DNA of 64,000 bases from Desulfobacterales bacterium (lineage in GTDB: Bacteria > Desulfobacterota > Desulfobacteria > Desulfobacterales > JADGBH01), in contig JADGBH010000002.1 in NCBI GenBank assembly GCA_015231595.1, positions 1 through 64,000 of the forward strand, written 5' to 3'. Below, one piece after another: positions 46,201 through 55,777 of this stretch (its first letter is position 1; the number at the start of each line of letters is the position of its first letter). The translations under genes and the position numbers were made by a program. A model generated the notes under the pieces. It searched no databases, was not told the DNA's origin, and saw only the letters and a program-made list of their open reading frames with translations.

Positions 46201-48305
46201 CATACTTCATAGCCCGACATTCCAGGCATCATGACATCTAAAAGGACAGCATCAAATCGTGGATTTTTTTCAATAGCGGAAAGTGCTTCAATCCCATTTG
46301 CTGCGGCAGTAACCCAGTAATTCTTTAATGAAAACTGATTTTTTAAAACCTGTATATTAACTGGTTCGTCATCAACTACTAATATATGATGACATACATT
46401 TTCATCTTTTGGGATATTATCTGTTTGTTTTCCTAATATCTCAGCTATTTGTGACGTTCTATTCAATTTATCTATTGCCTGTAAAGGTTCGGCTTTACGT
46501 TTTGAAATAGGAAGGGAAAAGTTAAACTTTGAACCGATCCCTATTTCAGATTCAACCCATATTTGTCCTCCCTGTAATTCCACAAGATTTTTAGTGATAG
46601 TCAGCCCTATTCCAGTTCCACCGTATTTGCGAGCTATAGAACCATCAGCCTGTTCAAATAACCCAAATATACTATCAAATTTTTCTTTTGGAATTCCAAT
46701 CCCTGTATCAGCGATTGTAATAACCATATTTGAATCTTTAACCTGAGCAGAAATATCTATAGTTCCATGATCAGTAAATTTAATAGCATTCCCAATCAAA
46801 TTTAGCAGAATCTGCTGCAATCGGCTTTCATCTGCTTTAACCGCTGGCATATTTTTTTCAAGTTTATTTATCAGTTGGATATTTTTCTTTTTAATCAATG
46901 ATTTTGAAAGCATAAGAACTACATCAATAATTGATCTAATATCCAAAGGCTTTATATTCATTTGAATATCTTTCTGACGTAATTTAGAAAAATCGAGGAT
47001 ATCATTTACCAAATTCGTCAATCTGTAACCGCTTGAGACAATAAGTGAAAGATTATAACTCTGCTCATTGGTGAGAGGTCCTACTACTTCATCAAGCATT
47101 GATTCGGCAATTCCGATAATTCCATTTAAAGGTGTTCTTAATTCATGGGATGTATTAGCAAGAAATTCGTCTTTGAGTTTATCATTTTTTTTCAATTCCG
47201 CATTTTGTTTTTCAATGGTTTGATTAAGCATCTGCAAATCTTGAATTTGCTGCCTAATAGAATCCCTCATGTGAGCAATACTTTCAGCTAAACTCCCTAA
47301 TTCATCCTTACGTCTCGTATCAATAGATTCATCTAAGCGGCCATTAGCAATATATCTGGTAGCAGTTACCAATTTATATACCGGTTTTGTAAAAGACCGA
47401 GCCATAAGAAATCCCAATAATAATGCAAACAAAAATGCAATACCGGAGCTGATGTAAATAACATAAAATGTGTCTCTTTTATTTTGCTCAAGACGATGGA
47501 ATTTAACAGAGCTTGATAAAATACCTATAAATTTTCCAATATTATTTTTAATTAATGAATAAGTTACTGCGTAAAGATTACCATTAATTTTTTCGAGTTG
47601 ATATATGGGGGCATAAAATATTTCATTGCGGTGTGAAACAGCCGAATTCCAGATACGCGTCAAGGATTGACCATTTTTATCTTGTAAAGTACTGATAATA
47701 TCACCAGAATCATTCCATTGAATTGTAATGTCTGCTTTAACTTGGACTTTAATTTCTTGCATGAGTGAAACATTTAATGGATATGTAACAATAACCGCTG
47801 CTTTGGTTTCTAAGGTTCCCCGGTCGATAATTGGAGCAGTTGATATAATAGCTAAGCCAGAAGGGAGAGTAAAAAAATCTGAAATCATATTTAAATCTAA
47901 AGTTTGAGTGATGAGCTTACTTTCAGGCGATGTAAAAAAATTTTCCATTCTTTCTCGTTTTGTAAAACTTCGTGCAATAAGCTTTTTTTCAGGACTAAAA
48001 ATTTCAACAATCGCTAATCTCCAAAAATCTTTATTCATATCAAGACTTTGTTGAATATTCCTATCTTTCAAACCATTTATGATATCGTTATTGTTAGCTA
48101 TAAATTGACCAATTGTTTTCCCTTGGTTTAGATAGTCAGTTAAAATAACTTGTGATTCTTTGAGAGCATTAACACCATTTTCACGTAATTCTTTTTCAAA
48201 TCGATTCGATGTTATTTTCATACTAACAAAAGTTGTAACAGTCATCGGTAGGATAATTACAAGAATAAAAGTCAATACTAATTTATTTCGGATAGAAATT
48301 TTCAT
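43299..48305 (-). CDS. Membrane hybrid sensor kinase with two kinase cores, three receivers and HPt
   Basis: 1668 residues. TM1 (about 9-28), a Cache-like extracytoplasmic sensor (about 30-280), TM2 (about 282-302) and HAMP are followed by HisKA/HATPase core 1 (NTSHELRTPLNG, GTGIGLTI). Then come receiver 1 (VVDDEPVN, LLDVMMPGMSG), PAS, HisKA/HATPase core 2 ([20 protein letters not shown]), receiver 2 (VIDDCEE, ITDWLMPGIDG), receiver 3 (LAEDNLTN, LMDVQMPEMNG) and a C-terminal HPt (FCHSLKGSSAN). All phospho-acceptor residues appear present. The output partner is not evident nearby. Confidence 0.93.
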   Translation of the reverse strand: MKISIRNKLVLTFILVIILPMTVTTFVSMKITSNRFEKELRENGVNALKESQVILTDYLNQGKTIGQFIANNNDIINGLKDRNIQQSLDMNKDFWRLAIVEIFSPEKKLIARSFTKRERMENFFTSPESKLITQTLDLNMISDFFTLPSGLAIISTAPIIDRGTLETKAAVIVTYPLNVSLMQEIKVQVKADITIQWNDSGDIISTLQDKNGQSLTRIWNSAVSHRNEIFYAPIYQLEKINGNLYAVTYSLIKNNIGKFIGILSSSVKFHRLEQNKRDTFYVIYISSGIAFLFALLLGFLMARSFTKPVYKLVTATRYIANGRLDESIDTRRKDELGSLAESIAHMRDSIRQQIQDLQMLNQTIEKQNAELKKNDKLKDEFLANTSHELRTPLNGIIGIAESMLDEVVGPLTNEQSYNLSLIVSSGYRLTNLVNDILDFSKLRQKDIQMNIKPLDIRSIIDVVLMLSKSLIKKKNIQLINKLEKNMPAVKADESRLQQILLNLIGNAIKFTDHGTIDISAQVKDSNMVITIADTGIGIPKEKFDSIFGLFEQADGSIARKYGGTGIGLTITKNLVELQGGQIWVESEIGIGSKFNFSLPISKRKAEPLQAIDKLNRTSQIAEILGKQTDNIPKDENVCHHILVVDDEPVNIQVLKNQFSLKNYWVTAAANGIEALSAIEKNPRFDAVLLDVMMPGMSGYEVCERIRQNYKANELPILMLTAKNLVEDLVAGFRAGANDYLSKPFVREELLSRINVHLQLKDMALALLESEKKYRDIFNNAVEGIFQITPEGRFLNVNPAMAKILGYDTVDELIGTVNNIKAQVFADSNQFDDLLLRLEKKESISQYETRFYRKNRTLIWGSLNVRGKLNDNGKINRIEGLLEDISDQKSAEEAMIKAYREIEKRVQERTDDLQKANEHLKKAKEESIATAQAKSEFLANMSHEIRTPMNGVIAAADLAMGLNPDPKMERYLNIIQSSGNSLLGIINDILDFSKIEAGKLVFEMAPFVLNEIFENLATMFGAKIVELNKNVELIIDIQPGMPQTFIGDRTRLQQVLTNFLGNAVKFTEKGYIIVGVKDFEKASNESQVESRVKLQFYVKDTGIGMKKSYLKNLFEPFTQADESTTRKYGGTGLGMTISKKLVEMMGGEIWAESELGKGSTFYFTVDMAFRPDEVLRYQILDKLKNLNVLVIDDCEETCYIIAKYLNALSFNTYIAFSGNEGILKLKENQSAMHPIDLVITDWLMPGIDGIETTRYIRKELNSTIPIIMMSAFGKADVETEAIQAGVNLYIAKPANMQTLYNSIMHVFGLDDHLIDKPKTRKTVEIDRNILSNRSILLAEDNLTNQEIATAVLSKADIIVKVVNNGKEAVDALYKNDYDAILMDVQMPEMNGYEAARLIRKDIRFENLPIIAMTAHAMKGDKEKCIDAGMNGYVTKPINQQKLFETLGKFLKDKPPVKFISEKEISIYTSSETKNLKKEIKDYISIIDVNGAMDALGLDEDTFKKILMGFYRNNQSAILKIQQAFQKQDWKELMEFCHSLKGSSANIGAMMLQEASKVVEFACKDSSKKKPDKNMINALEKELTTVLSALKTLSEPDTKVEVDHEIDMKKIKEISIALIQSLKHYDPPKVKKHYAEFMTIMGAQKTLSLKEYIDNYDYDMALSEIKTIIE

Positions 48306-48396
48306 TCTTTAATAGTAAACCCCTTGATTTTTATCTATGATTTTTTTATCATCAGCCAAATTGAATTGGTTATTTCATTCTAAGAATCATCAATAA

Positions 48397-49914
48397 TTAT
48401 TCAATCCAAGCTTTATAAAATTTGTGAGTTCCTCTTGGATCCACTATTATATCATGAATATTCTTACGAAAGGCTAAAAATTGTTGGACATGGGCAATTG
48501 GTACCCAAGGCGCGTCATCATGAATAATTTTTTGAGCTTCATAATATAAGCGCGAACGTTCTTTTATATCTAAAATTTGTCTGGCTTTAATTAGTAATTC
48601 ATGCACCTGCTCATTTTTATAGAAAGCACGATTACGGGCAATTTTTTTAACAGCATTATCTTTATCCAGCAATTTGTAAAGAAATTGATCCGGATCAGGA
48701 TAGTCAGGAACCCAACCAAAAAAAGCCATTTCATGTTCTCCTAATTTACCTTTTGCGAGATATGTTTTCCAATCATAGGAAGAAATAATCTCCGCTTTAA
48801 TTCCTACGTCTGCTAAACTTGCTTTAAATATTTCTGCAATTTTTTCTGGTTGCGGATTATAAGGTCGAGGGACAGGCATTTGCCAAAGAGTTGTTTCAAA
48901 TCCATTTGGATATCCGGCTTCTTTGAGTAATTCTTTCGCTTTTTGTGGATTATAATCATAATCTACTATATTTTTATTATTTCCCCATAGAAGAGGAGGA
49001 ATAGGAGTGACTGCAGGAATTGCTAAGCCCTGAAAAAGGAATTTAACTAATTTCTTTTTATTAATGGCATAATTGATGGCTTGTCTAACTTTAACATTAT
49101 CAAAGGGTTTTTTTTCAGTATTCATTGCCAAATAACTTATATTAATACCAGGTTTATAAGCAATTTTTAAATTTTCATCTCTTTCGATAGTTACGATATC
49201 TTGAGGATCTACGCTTCCCATGACATGAACAGCAGCGGTTTTTAGTGCAATGAGAAGATCTTTGTTGTTGGTGAATGGTTGATATACAACTTTCTCTACA
49301 TAAGGGGGAGTGTCCCAGTAACTTGTGTTTTTTTCTAAAACTACTGGATCCCCTTGCTTCCAATCCTTAAACTTAAAAGCACCTGTTCCAACTGGATGAT
49401 TTCCAAATTCATTGCCCCATTTTTGAACTGCTGTTGGACTGACAATGTACGCTAAAGTGGAACTTAAACCGTAAAGGAAAGGAGCATACGGTTCTTCTAA
49501 AAAAAATTTTAAAGTATAGTCATCTATAGCTTCTATTTTTGTTACACCTTTTTTGTCGATAGTTTGTCTTGAAAAGGAGAATATTACAGAATCAGCATTA
49601 AAAGGAGTTCCATCATGAAAATAAACTCCTTTACGTAAATAAAAAATCCATTCCTTGGCATCTTTTGAGACATTCCAGGATGTAGCCAAACCCGGTTCTA
49701 TATCTGTAAAATCGTCTTTATAGCGAACCAAAGTTTCATAAATAGCAGACATAACGGCTATAGTTTCGATATCATTGGACTTGATAGGATCAAAAGCGGC
49801 AATTTGTCCGGTGAATCCGTAAATAATTGTTCCCCCTGTTTTAGGCATAGTATCAGCCGGAACATTAGTGATAAGGAAATTAATCAGGATAATAATAAAA
49901 ATAATTTTTTTCAT
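48397..49914 (-). CDS. Family 5 extracellular solute-binding protein (peptide/nickel type), no transporter nearby
   Basis: 505 residues with a cleavable signal peptide ([19 protein letters not shown]). Family 5 features are [47 protein letters not shown] and [15 protein letters not shown]. Such proteins usually deliver peptides to an Opp/Dpp ABC transporter, but no permease or ATPase genes are present here. Its ATG overlaps the stop of the BvgS-like kinase gene by 4 bases, so it is cotranslated with a sensor. It may present a ligand to that sensor or feed a transporter encoded elsewhere. Confidence 0.92.
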   Translation of the reverse strand: MKKIIFIIILINFLITNVPADTMPKTGGTIIYGFTGQIAAFDPIKSNDIETIAVMSAIYETLVRYKDDFTDIEPGLATSWNVSKDAKEWIFYLRKGVYFHDGTPFNADSVIFSFSRQTIDKKGVTKIEAIDDYTLKFFLEEPYAPFLYGLSSTLAYIVSPTAVQKWGNEFGNHPVGTGAFKFKDWKQGDPVVLEKNTSYWDTPPYVEKVVYQPFTNNKDLLIALKTAAVHVMGSVDPQDIVTIERDENLKIAYKPGINISYLAMNTEKKPFDNVKVRQAINYAINKKKLVKFLFQGLAIPAVTPIPPLLWGNNKNIVDYDYNPQKAKELLKEAGYPNGFETTLWQMPVPRPYNPQPEKIAEIFKASLADVGIKAEIISSYDWKTYLAKGKLGEHEMAFFGWVPDYPDPDQFLYKLLDKDNAVKKIARNRAFYKNEQVHELLIKARQILDIKERSRLYYEAQKIIHDDAPWVPIAHVQQFLAFRKNIHDIIVDPRGTHKFYKAWIE

Positions 49915-52900
49915 AAATCCCCCTTATTTACTTTTGCTAAATTTTTAATAGATTTTATTACAAGCTTTAAAGAGCAGTCAAGATTAGACAATAATTGATC
50001 GTAATTAATTCCGATCTGCCGTTCCTTAGTTGCTATTTCTAATTCATGTGCGGCTAATTGAATGCCATCGATCGAAAGATTTCCAGCAACGCCTTTAACA
50101 GTATGGGCAATTTTATTAGCGTTAGAGAAATCATTTTGCATTATTTTTGTTCTTATTTCTTCTGTTAAATTAGAATATTTTTTAGCAAAATTTAAAAGCA
50201 TCTGTTTATATAAGTGTTTATTTCCATTTATACGATTAAGACCTGTTTTAATATCAATGCCGGGCATGGTATCTGGAAATTCAACATCATAATTATGCAT
50301 TTTTGCTCGTTCATGTTGAGCCTTTATATTTGAATTTAAAACGCGTATTCCTGGTTTAATCCATTTCATAAGAGTTTTAAATAACTTTATTGGCTCTATA
50401 GGTTTACTGATATAATCATTCATACCATTTTTAATACATTCTTCCTTTGCACCACTAATGGCGTGAGCAGTCATAGCAATAATAGGTAAATTCTTTAAAT
50501 TTTTATTTTGCCTTATCAACTTGGTAGCTTCATAACCATCCATGATAGGCATTTGAATATCCATAAGGACGATATCATATTCAGTTCTAATTACTGCCTC
50601 AACGCCTTCATGTCCATTATTTACGATATCTACCACCAAACCCGCACTCTTTAATATTTCAGTAGCTACTTGTTGATTCATTTCATTATCTTCAACTAAA
50701 AGTACTTTTGCACCTTCTATAGTTTTTAACATTTCTATGGGCATTTCTACTGTGGTATTTTTTCTTTGATTTGAGGATGAGGCTTCACTCCCAAAGACCT
50801 GCATAATCGTATCAAACATCAGTGACGGCATGACAGGTTTCATCAAAAAACCATTGATCCCTGCTTGCTGTACCTGTTTCATAACCTCTTCAGATCCAAA
50901 ACCTGTAACCATTATAATTAAGGGAATCTGTTCTAAATTTATATCGTTTTTTATTTTTTTTGAAGCTTCAATTCCATCCATTTTAGGCATTTTCCAATCC
51001 ATAAGGACAAGCTCATAAGGTTCTCCTTCCTTAGCGGCTCTTTCTAATTCAATAATTGCGGCTTGTGCAGAAGGCATGGTTACAACCTTAAACTTTAAAG
51101 AATCAAGCTGCTCGGCTAAAATATCTCTTGCCATAGGATTATCATCAACTATTAGTACTTTTAGACCTTTGATATCTTCTGGAATAACAAAATTGCGTTT
51201 TTTATCTCCTAATACACGCTTAAAATAAACTGTAAATATAAAAGCGCTCCCTTTATTTACTTCGCTCTCGACAAATATTTCTCCATCCATCATCTCTATC
51301 AAATGTTTGCTAATTGCAAGACCAAGACCGGTTCCACCAAATTTACGAGTTATAGAAGTATCGGCTTGCGAAAAAGCAGAAAAGAGCTTTGTTATTTGCT
51401 CAGGTGTCATTCCTATTCCACTATCAATAACAGAAAATTTTAACTTACACTTAAGCTCGTCAATATCTGCTAATTCTATTTTTATACATATATGCCCCGA
51501 TTCTGTAAACTTAACTGCATTATTGACTAAATTAAGTAATACCTGTCCAAGACGTAAAGAGTCTCCAATTAAAGCGGTAGGCACATCGTTGTCAATTTTA
51601 CTGATTAGTTCCAGACCTTTTTCCGTTACTTTTACAGATACCATGTTAATAATGTTGTTTAGGACTTCTTCTAAGTTAAAATCAATAGCTTCGATTTCAA
51701 GCTTACCAGCTTCAATTTTAGAAAAATCAAGAATATCGTTGATAATCCCTAAAAGAGATTTAGCTGAAGATTCAATTTTATATATATAATCATGTTGTTT
51801 GTTGGTAAGTTTTGTCTTTAAAGCCAATCCTGAAAAACCGATGATCGCATTCATAGGTGTCCGTATTTCATGACTCATGTTGGCAAGAAAAGAACTTTTA
51901 GACTGATCGGCAGATTCGGCTATAAGACGGGCGGATTCTTCTGCTTGTATGGCTTCACGTAGCAGCATCTGGGTGTAAGCCAAAGCTCGGTTTTTATGAG
52001 TGAGCACATAAAGAAAAATTACCATGCTCACCAGAACGATCAGGACAGCAAACACAAATGGTAAGAAACGTCTGAAGTAAAACTGACTTGACATACCATG
52101 CTCAAACCGGATCGACACCCATTTGTTGATGATAGTTTCATGTTCTGCTCTGGAGATATTGTTCAACGTTTTTTCCAAAATAGCTGTGAATTCAGGCCAG
52201 TCCTTACGCACGCCCATACGAAGTTTCACATCTTCCCAGTCTGTTTCCAGAGCAATTTTAAGGTTTGACCAGCCATTCAGAGAAATTAAGTGACCGGCTA
52301 CTGCAGATGATGCGAAGCAGGCATCTGCTTGTCCCAAAAATACAGCCTTCATTTCATTAGGAATAGTCTTTCTAAAAACATAATTTACGACGAATTGGTC
52401 AGAAAGTTGTTTCAACTTGCTGTAAGCTACCAAATCTGGATCAAGCGCAACTTTTCGACCAGCTAAGTCTTCGATGCGGACAATATCATTTTCGTCCTTA
52501 CGAGTTACAATCACGAGCGGGAATGAAATATAAGGCTCAGTAAACGATAGAAATTCGGATCTCTCAGGAGTGTAGGCCAGGCAAGGAAAAAAATCAATTT
52601 CATTTTTACGGGCCATATTCAAACCCTCCTTAAAAGGTACATCTACAAGTTCAAATACAAGTCCGGTTTTTTGTTTCAATATCTCCAAATAATCACTGAC
52701 CATACCATTAGGATGGCTATTTTCCACAAAAGAGACCGGGGTATATTTAGGTGGAATAACGTAGCGGATAGGAATCGTTTTGTGAATCTCGATCCAGACC
52801 TTTTCCAAATAACTAAATTCAATGAGGTTTTCTTGGGCAATTACGTGCATGCACGTCAATAATACGATTATCTGCACCAAACAACAAAATATCAATGTCC

Positions 52901-52922
52901 TTGTCAATGAGCGGATGAGCAT
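49911..52922 (-). CDS. BvgS-like hybrid sensor kinase with periplasmic amino-acid-binding domain
   Basis: 1003 residues. N-terminal signal/TM (about 8-28), one SBP_bac_3 Venus-flytrap domain (about 45-275: [31 protein letters not shown]), TM (about 288-310), HisKA ([15 protein letters not shown]), HATPase (GTGLGLAI), receiver 1 ([20 protein letters not shown]), receiver 2 ([19 protein letters not shown]) and HPt ([10 protein letters not shown]). The order is that of BvgS/EvgS sensors, but without a PAS linker. Its 3' end overlaps the family 5 binding-protein gene (ATGA). Confidence 0.93.
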   Translation of the reverse strand: MLIRSLTRTLIFCCLVQIIVLLTCMHVIAQENLIEFSYLEKVWIEIHKTIPIRYVIPPKYTPVSFVENSHPNGMVSDYLEILKQKTGLVFELVDVPFKEGLNMARKNEIDFFPCLAYTPERSEFLSFTEPYISFPLVIVTRKDENDIVRIEDLAGRKVALDPDLVAYSKLKQLSDQFVVNYVFRKTIPNEMKAVFLGQADACFASSAVAGHLISLNGWSNLKIALETDWEDVKLRMGVRKDWPEFTAILEKTLNNISRAEHETIINKWVSIRFEHGMSSQFYFRRFLPFVFAVLIVLVSMVIFLYVLTHKNRALAYTQMLLREAIQAEESARLIAESADQSKSSFLANMSHEIRTPMNAIIGFSGLALKTKLTNKQHDYIYKIESSAKSLLGIINDILDFSKIEAGKLEIEAIDFNLEEVLNNIINMVSVKVTEKGLELISKIDNDVPTALIGDSLRLGQVLLNLVNNAVKFTESGHICIKIELADIDELKCKLKFSVIDSGIGMTPEQITKLFSAFSQADTSITRKFGGTGLGLAISKHLIEMMDGEIFVESEVNKGSAFIFTVYFKRVLGDKKRNFVIPEDIKGLKVLIVDDNPMARDILAEQLDSLKFKVVTMPSAQAAIIELERAAKEGEPYELVLMDWKMPKMDGIEASKKIKNDINLEQIPLIIMVTGFGSEEVMKQVQQAGINGFLMKPVMPSLMFDTIMQVFGSEASSSNQRKNTTVEMPIEMLKTIEGAKVLLVEDNEMNQQVATEILKSAGLVVDIVNNGHEGVEAVIRTEYDIVLMDIQMPIMDGYEATKLIRQNKNLKNLPIIAMTAHAISGAKEECIKNGMNDYISKPIEPIKLFKTLMKWIKPGIRVLNSNIKAQHERAKMHNYDVEFPDTMPGIDIKTGLNRINGNKHLYKQMLLNFAKKYSNLTEEIRTKIMQNDFSNANKIAHTVKGVAGNLSIDGIQLAAHELEIATKERQIGINYDQLLSNLDCSLKLVIKSIKNLAKVNKGDL

Positions 52923-52963
52923 AGATCCTTTCCTGATAACATTTTATTTTTATCGATTAAATC

Positions 52964-55750
52964 TTACCTCGTCCTTACAATCCTAAAACCAAGATAATAA
53001 AGCTTAGCACTTTCTGCGTGACTAGTTCTATTTGCGCATCTTACAAAAGTCGGGTCATTTCCCCAGCTTCCTCCTCTTAATACACGTTTACTTTCTTTTG
53101 CTTTTATAACAGGATTCGATTCAGAGTGTTTTTTATAGGCATCCTTATCATACGCGTCTTCGCACCATTCAAAGACATTACCAAGCATATCATAAAGTTC
53201 AAAAGGATTAGGTTTAAAACTTCCAACAGGAGCAGCTACAGCATAGCCGTCATTCAAATCTTTTCGTGAAGATCCGCTCGGGTCGTTTATGTCTGAAAAA
53301 TTTAAATACTTAGGATTAATTTCATTTCCCCAATAATATTTGTTTTCAGTTCCACCTCTACAGGCATATTCCCATTCAGCTTCAGTAGGCAATGCAAATT
53401 CATATTTTCCTTGAGTCTTTTCAATGAGCCATTTTGAAAAAGCCTTAGCATCATGCCAAGTTACATAAACAACGGGTTGGCTGTCTCCGTTTAAAGATTG
53501 ACCAAAATCTTTACTGTCATGATCCGATCTAAACATTTTATATTGACGATTAGTGACTTCAAATTTTCCCATCCAAAAGCCGTCAATGCAGACTTTATGT
53601 AAAGGTGATTCGTCAGCCCCCCTACCCTCTTCTGTTTCTGGGCTTCCCATATTAAAACATCCCGAAGGAACCCAAACAAATATCATTCCTGTTTCAGGCT
53701 CTCTCCATTCATCTCCAGCAGAAAGTTTTTTTAGTTTTGCTGAAACTTTTAATGTTTTTCCAGCTTTTATAGAAACCGTATCTTCCCATACAAAATAATC
53801 GCCTCCTTTAACTATTCTTATTTTATAAGAACCATCCCTCAAATCGTTAGCTTTTCCAGGAGTTATTCCCATTTTTTTACCGTCTAAATACCATTCTGTA
53901 GCATCAGGAATACTTGTTACTTCAAGCCTTCCACAAACAGAAGAAAGTTTAAATTCAACTTTAGTTCTTTCACCCCCAGGAATTTTTATATTTTTCTTTT
54001 GAGGAGCATAACAACTTTTTTTTATTTCAATAGAAAGTTTTCCTTTATTAATTTTAGTGTCAATAAAAGGAGTTTGTCCTTTTTTGTCTCCGTCAATATA
54101 AACATCGGCTCCGCTTGGTTCAGAAGCAATTTCAATTCCGCCATAATTTTTTGCAAGGTTGGCTTCAATTTTTCCTGTTTGTCGAGGCATAATTATTATT
54201 TCCCCATTCCAATCATCAAAGCCATCTTTTTTTAAAATTATTTTTCTATAGCCTTTATCAACTCTTTCAAGCGTTAGAGGCGTTTTGCCCCTTATCACCC
54301 CATCAATTTGAACGTAAGCATCATCTGGCTTGCTTGTTACTATTAACTGACCATACTGGAAAGGATTTAATTTTATATCAATTAGTTCTGATTTTCCTTT
54401 TTTAACTTCGAATTTTGTCTCATGAGTTTCATAATCTCCCATAGCAATTTTTAAATCATGCTCTCCGGAGCTTAGTCCTTTAATTTGAACGGGAGCTAAC
54501 CCTACAATTGCATTATCAATATAAACTTCCGCGCCTTTTGGATCTGTTTTTATAGTAATTATATGTCCTGGAAAAAATAATTTATAGGAAAAAACAAACG
54601 CTAACAAAATACCTAATATCCCAAATGCAAATATTGTGATATTTTTTAATGGGCTAATTGCTGGAATATCCAATTTTTTTATTTCTTTTTTTTGTTTAGT
54701 CCGTTTTTCATCTTTTGAGGATACAGATTCTTGAACAAGATTTTTTTTCTTTTCTTGCTCGTTTTGTTTTTGTACGTCTGGAACAGCTTTAGCTCCGGAA
54801 TTAGCTTCCGATTTATATACATCAAAAAGAGCATTGATAAATGATTTAGCATCCGTTGGTCTTTTTTCTGGATCTTTTTCTAAAGCTTTGAACAAAATTT
54901 GATTTACTTTATCAGAAACTCCAACTATTGAAACAGGTGGTTGTTTTAAAATTTGGTTTTTTAGATTTCCCGAATGAAAAGGAGGAAGGCTTGAGAGCAT
55001 TTCGTAAGCCATAACAGCAATAGCATATATATCTGTCCATTGACCTACTTCTTTTCCTTCAATTTGTTCTGGAGCAAGATATGGCAAAGTTTCAAAAGAT
55101 TCACCTTTTTTTCCCATTGACTTCGATTCATATAAAATCGGAGAAACTCCAAAATCAGCTATTTTAGGAGTTTCATCTTCAGTTATTCGAATGTTTTGAA
55201 TTTTAAGTCCTTTATGAATCATTGGAGGTTTTCTGCTATGGGCATAATCAACAGCTTCACATATTTGCTGTAAAATCGGAAAAGCTTCTTTTAAAGATAA
55301 TTTTCCGCCCTTTTCTGCTATATAATTCACAAGGGAATTACCAGTGATATATTCCATTGTAATAAATGCTTGGCCTTCCCATAAATCAAGATCATATAAT
55401 TTTACAATATTTTTATGGTTAAGCCCTTGTGCATTGGAAACTTCGAGATTAAAATCATCAATGTATTTTTCGTCAAAAACATACTTTTCAGGCACAATTT
55501 TTAAAGTAACATCCATTTTTAGCTGAGTATCCCACGCAAGATAAACTACCCCAAGACCTCCAGTTCCGATATATTTTTTTATTTCATAACGGACTGCAAA
55601 TGTTTGACCAGGAGCGAGTTGACCGCTTTTAAGTTCAATGCTGCGATCAATACTTTCATCTCCTGACGCTGCAATAATAGCCTGACAGTTGGGGCAAGTC
55701 CATACTCCATCTGGAAGTTTTGATTTACAATTCCAGCATTTTTGAGCCAT
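52964..55750 (-). CDS. Zinc ribbon / kinase-like / PEGA x4 / SUMF1-domain protein
   Basis: 928 residues. An N-terminal zinc ribbon (CWNCKSK..CPNC) is followed by a Ser/Thr kinase fold (about 53-312: GTGGLGVVY, the VTLK lysine, ADFGVSP, LPYLAPEQ), a Lys/Glu-rich linker, a TM helix (about 376-396), four PEGA repeats (each with a YIDG-type turn) and a C-terminal formylglycine-generating-enzyme-like domain (GMIFVWVPSGCFNMGSP, LPTEAEWEYAC, LRGGSWG). The catalytic loop is HKGLKIQN with Gly in place of the Asp of HRD. The SUMF1 part has one Cys where true FGE has a pair. It may be a signalling scaffold across the membrane. Confidence 0.92.
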   Translation of the reverse strand: MAQKCWNCKSKLPDGVWTCPNCQAIIAASGDESIDRSIELKSGQLAPGQTFAVRYEIKKYIGTGGLGVVYLAWDTQLKMDVTLKIVPEKYVFDEKYIDDFNLEVSNAQGLNHKNIVKLYDLDLWEGQAFITMEYITGNSLVNYIAEKGGKLSLKEAFPILQQICEAVDYAHSRKPPMIHKGLKIQNIRITEDETPKIADFGVSPILYESKSMGKKGESFETLPYLAPEQIEGKEVGQWTDIYAIAVMAYEMLSSLPPFHSGNLKNQILKQPPVSIVGVSDKVNQILFKALEKDPEKRPTDAKSFINALFDVYKSEANSGAKAVPDVQKQNEQEKKKNLVQESVSSKDEKRTKQKKEIKKLDIPAISPLKNITIFAFGILGILLAFVFSYKLFFPGHIITIKTDPKGAEVYIDNAIVGLAPVQIKGLSSGEHDLKIAMGDYETHETKFEVKKGKSELIDIKLNPFQYGQLIVTSKPDDAYVQIDGVIRGKTPLTLERVDKGYRKIILKKDGFDDWNGEIIIMPRQTGKIEANLAKNYGGIEIASEPSGADVYIDGDKKGQTPFIDTKINKGKLSIEIKKSCYAPQKKNIKIPGGERTKVEFKLSSVCGRLEVTSIPDATEWYLDGKKMGITPGKANDLRDGSYKIRIVKGGDYFVWEDTVSIKAGKTLKVSAKLKKLSAGDEWREPETGMIFVWVPSGCFNMGSPETEEGRGADESPLHKVCIDGFWMGKFEVTNRQYKMFRSDHDSKDFGQSLNGDSQPVVYVTWHDAKAFSKWLIEKTQGKYEFALPTEAEWEYACRGGTENKYYWGNEINPKYLNFSDINDPSGSSRKDLNDGYAVAAPVGSFKPNPFELYDMLGNVFEWCEDAYDKDAYKKHSESNPVIKAKESKRVLRGGSWGNDPTFVRCANRTSHAESAKLYYLGFRIVRTR

Positions 55751-55777
55751 TTTTTTCGCTCCTTTAAATATTATTTT

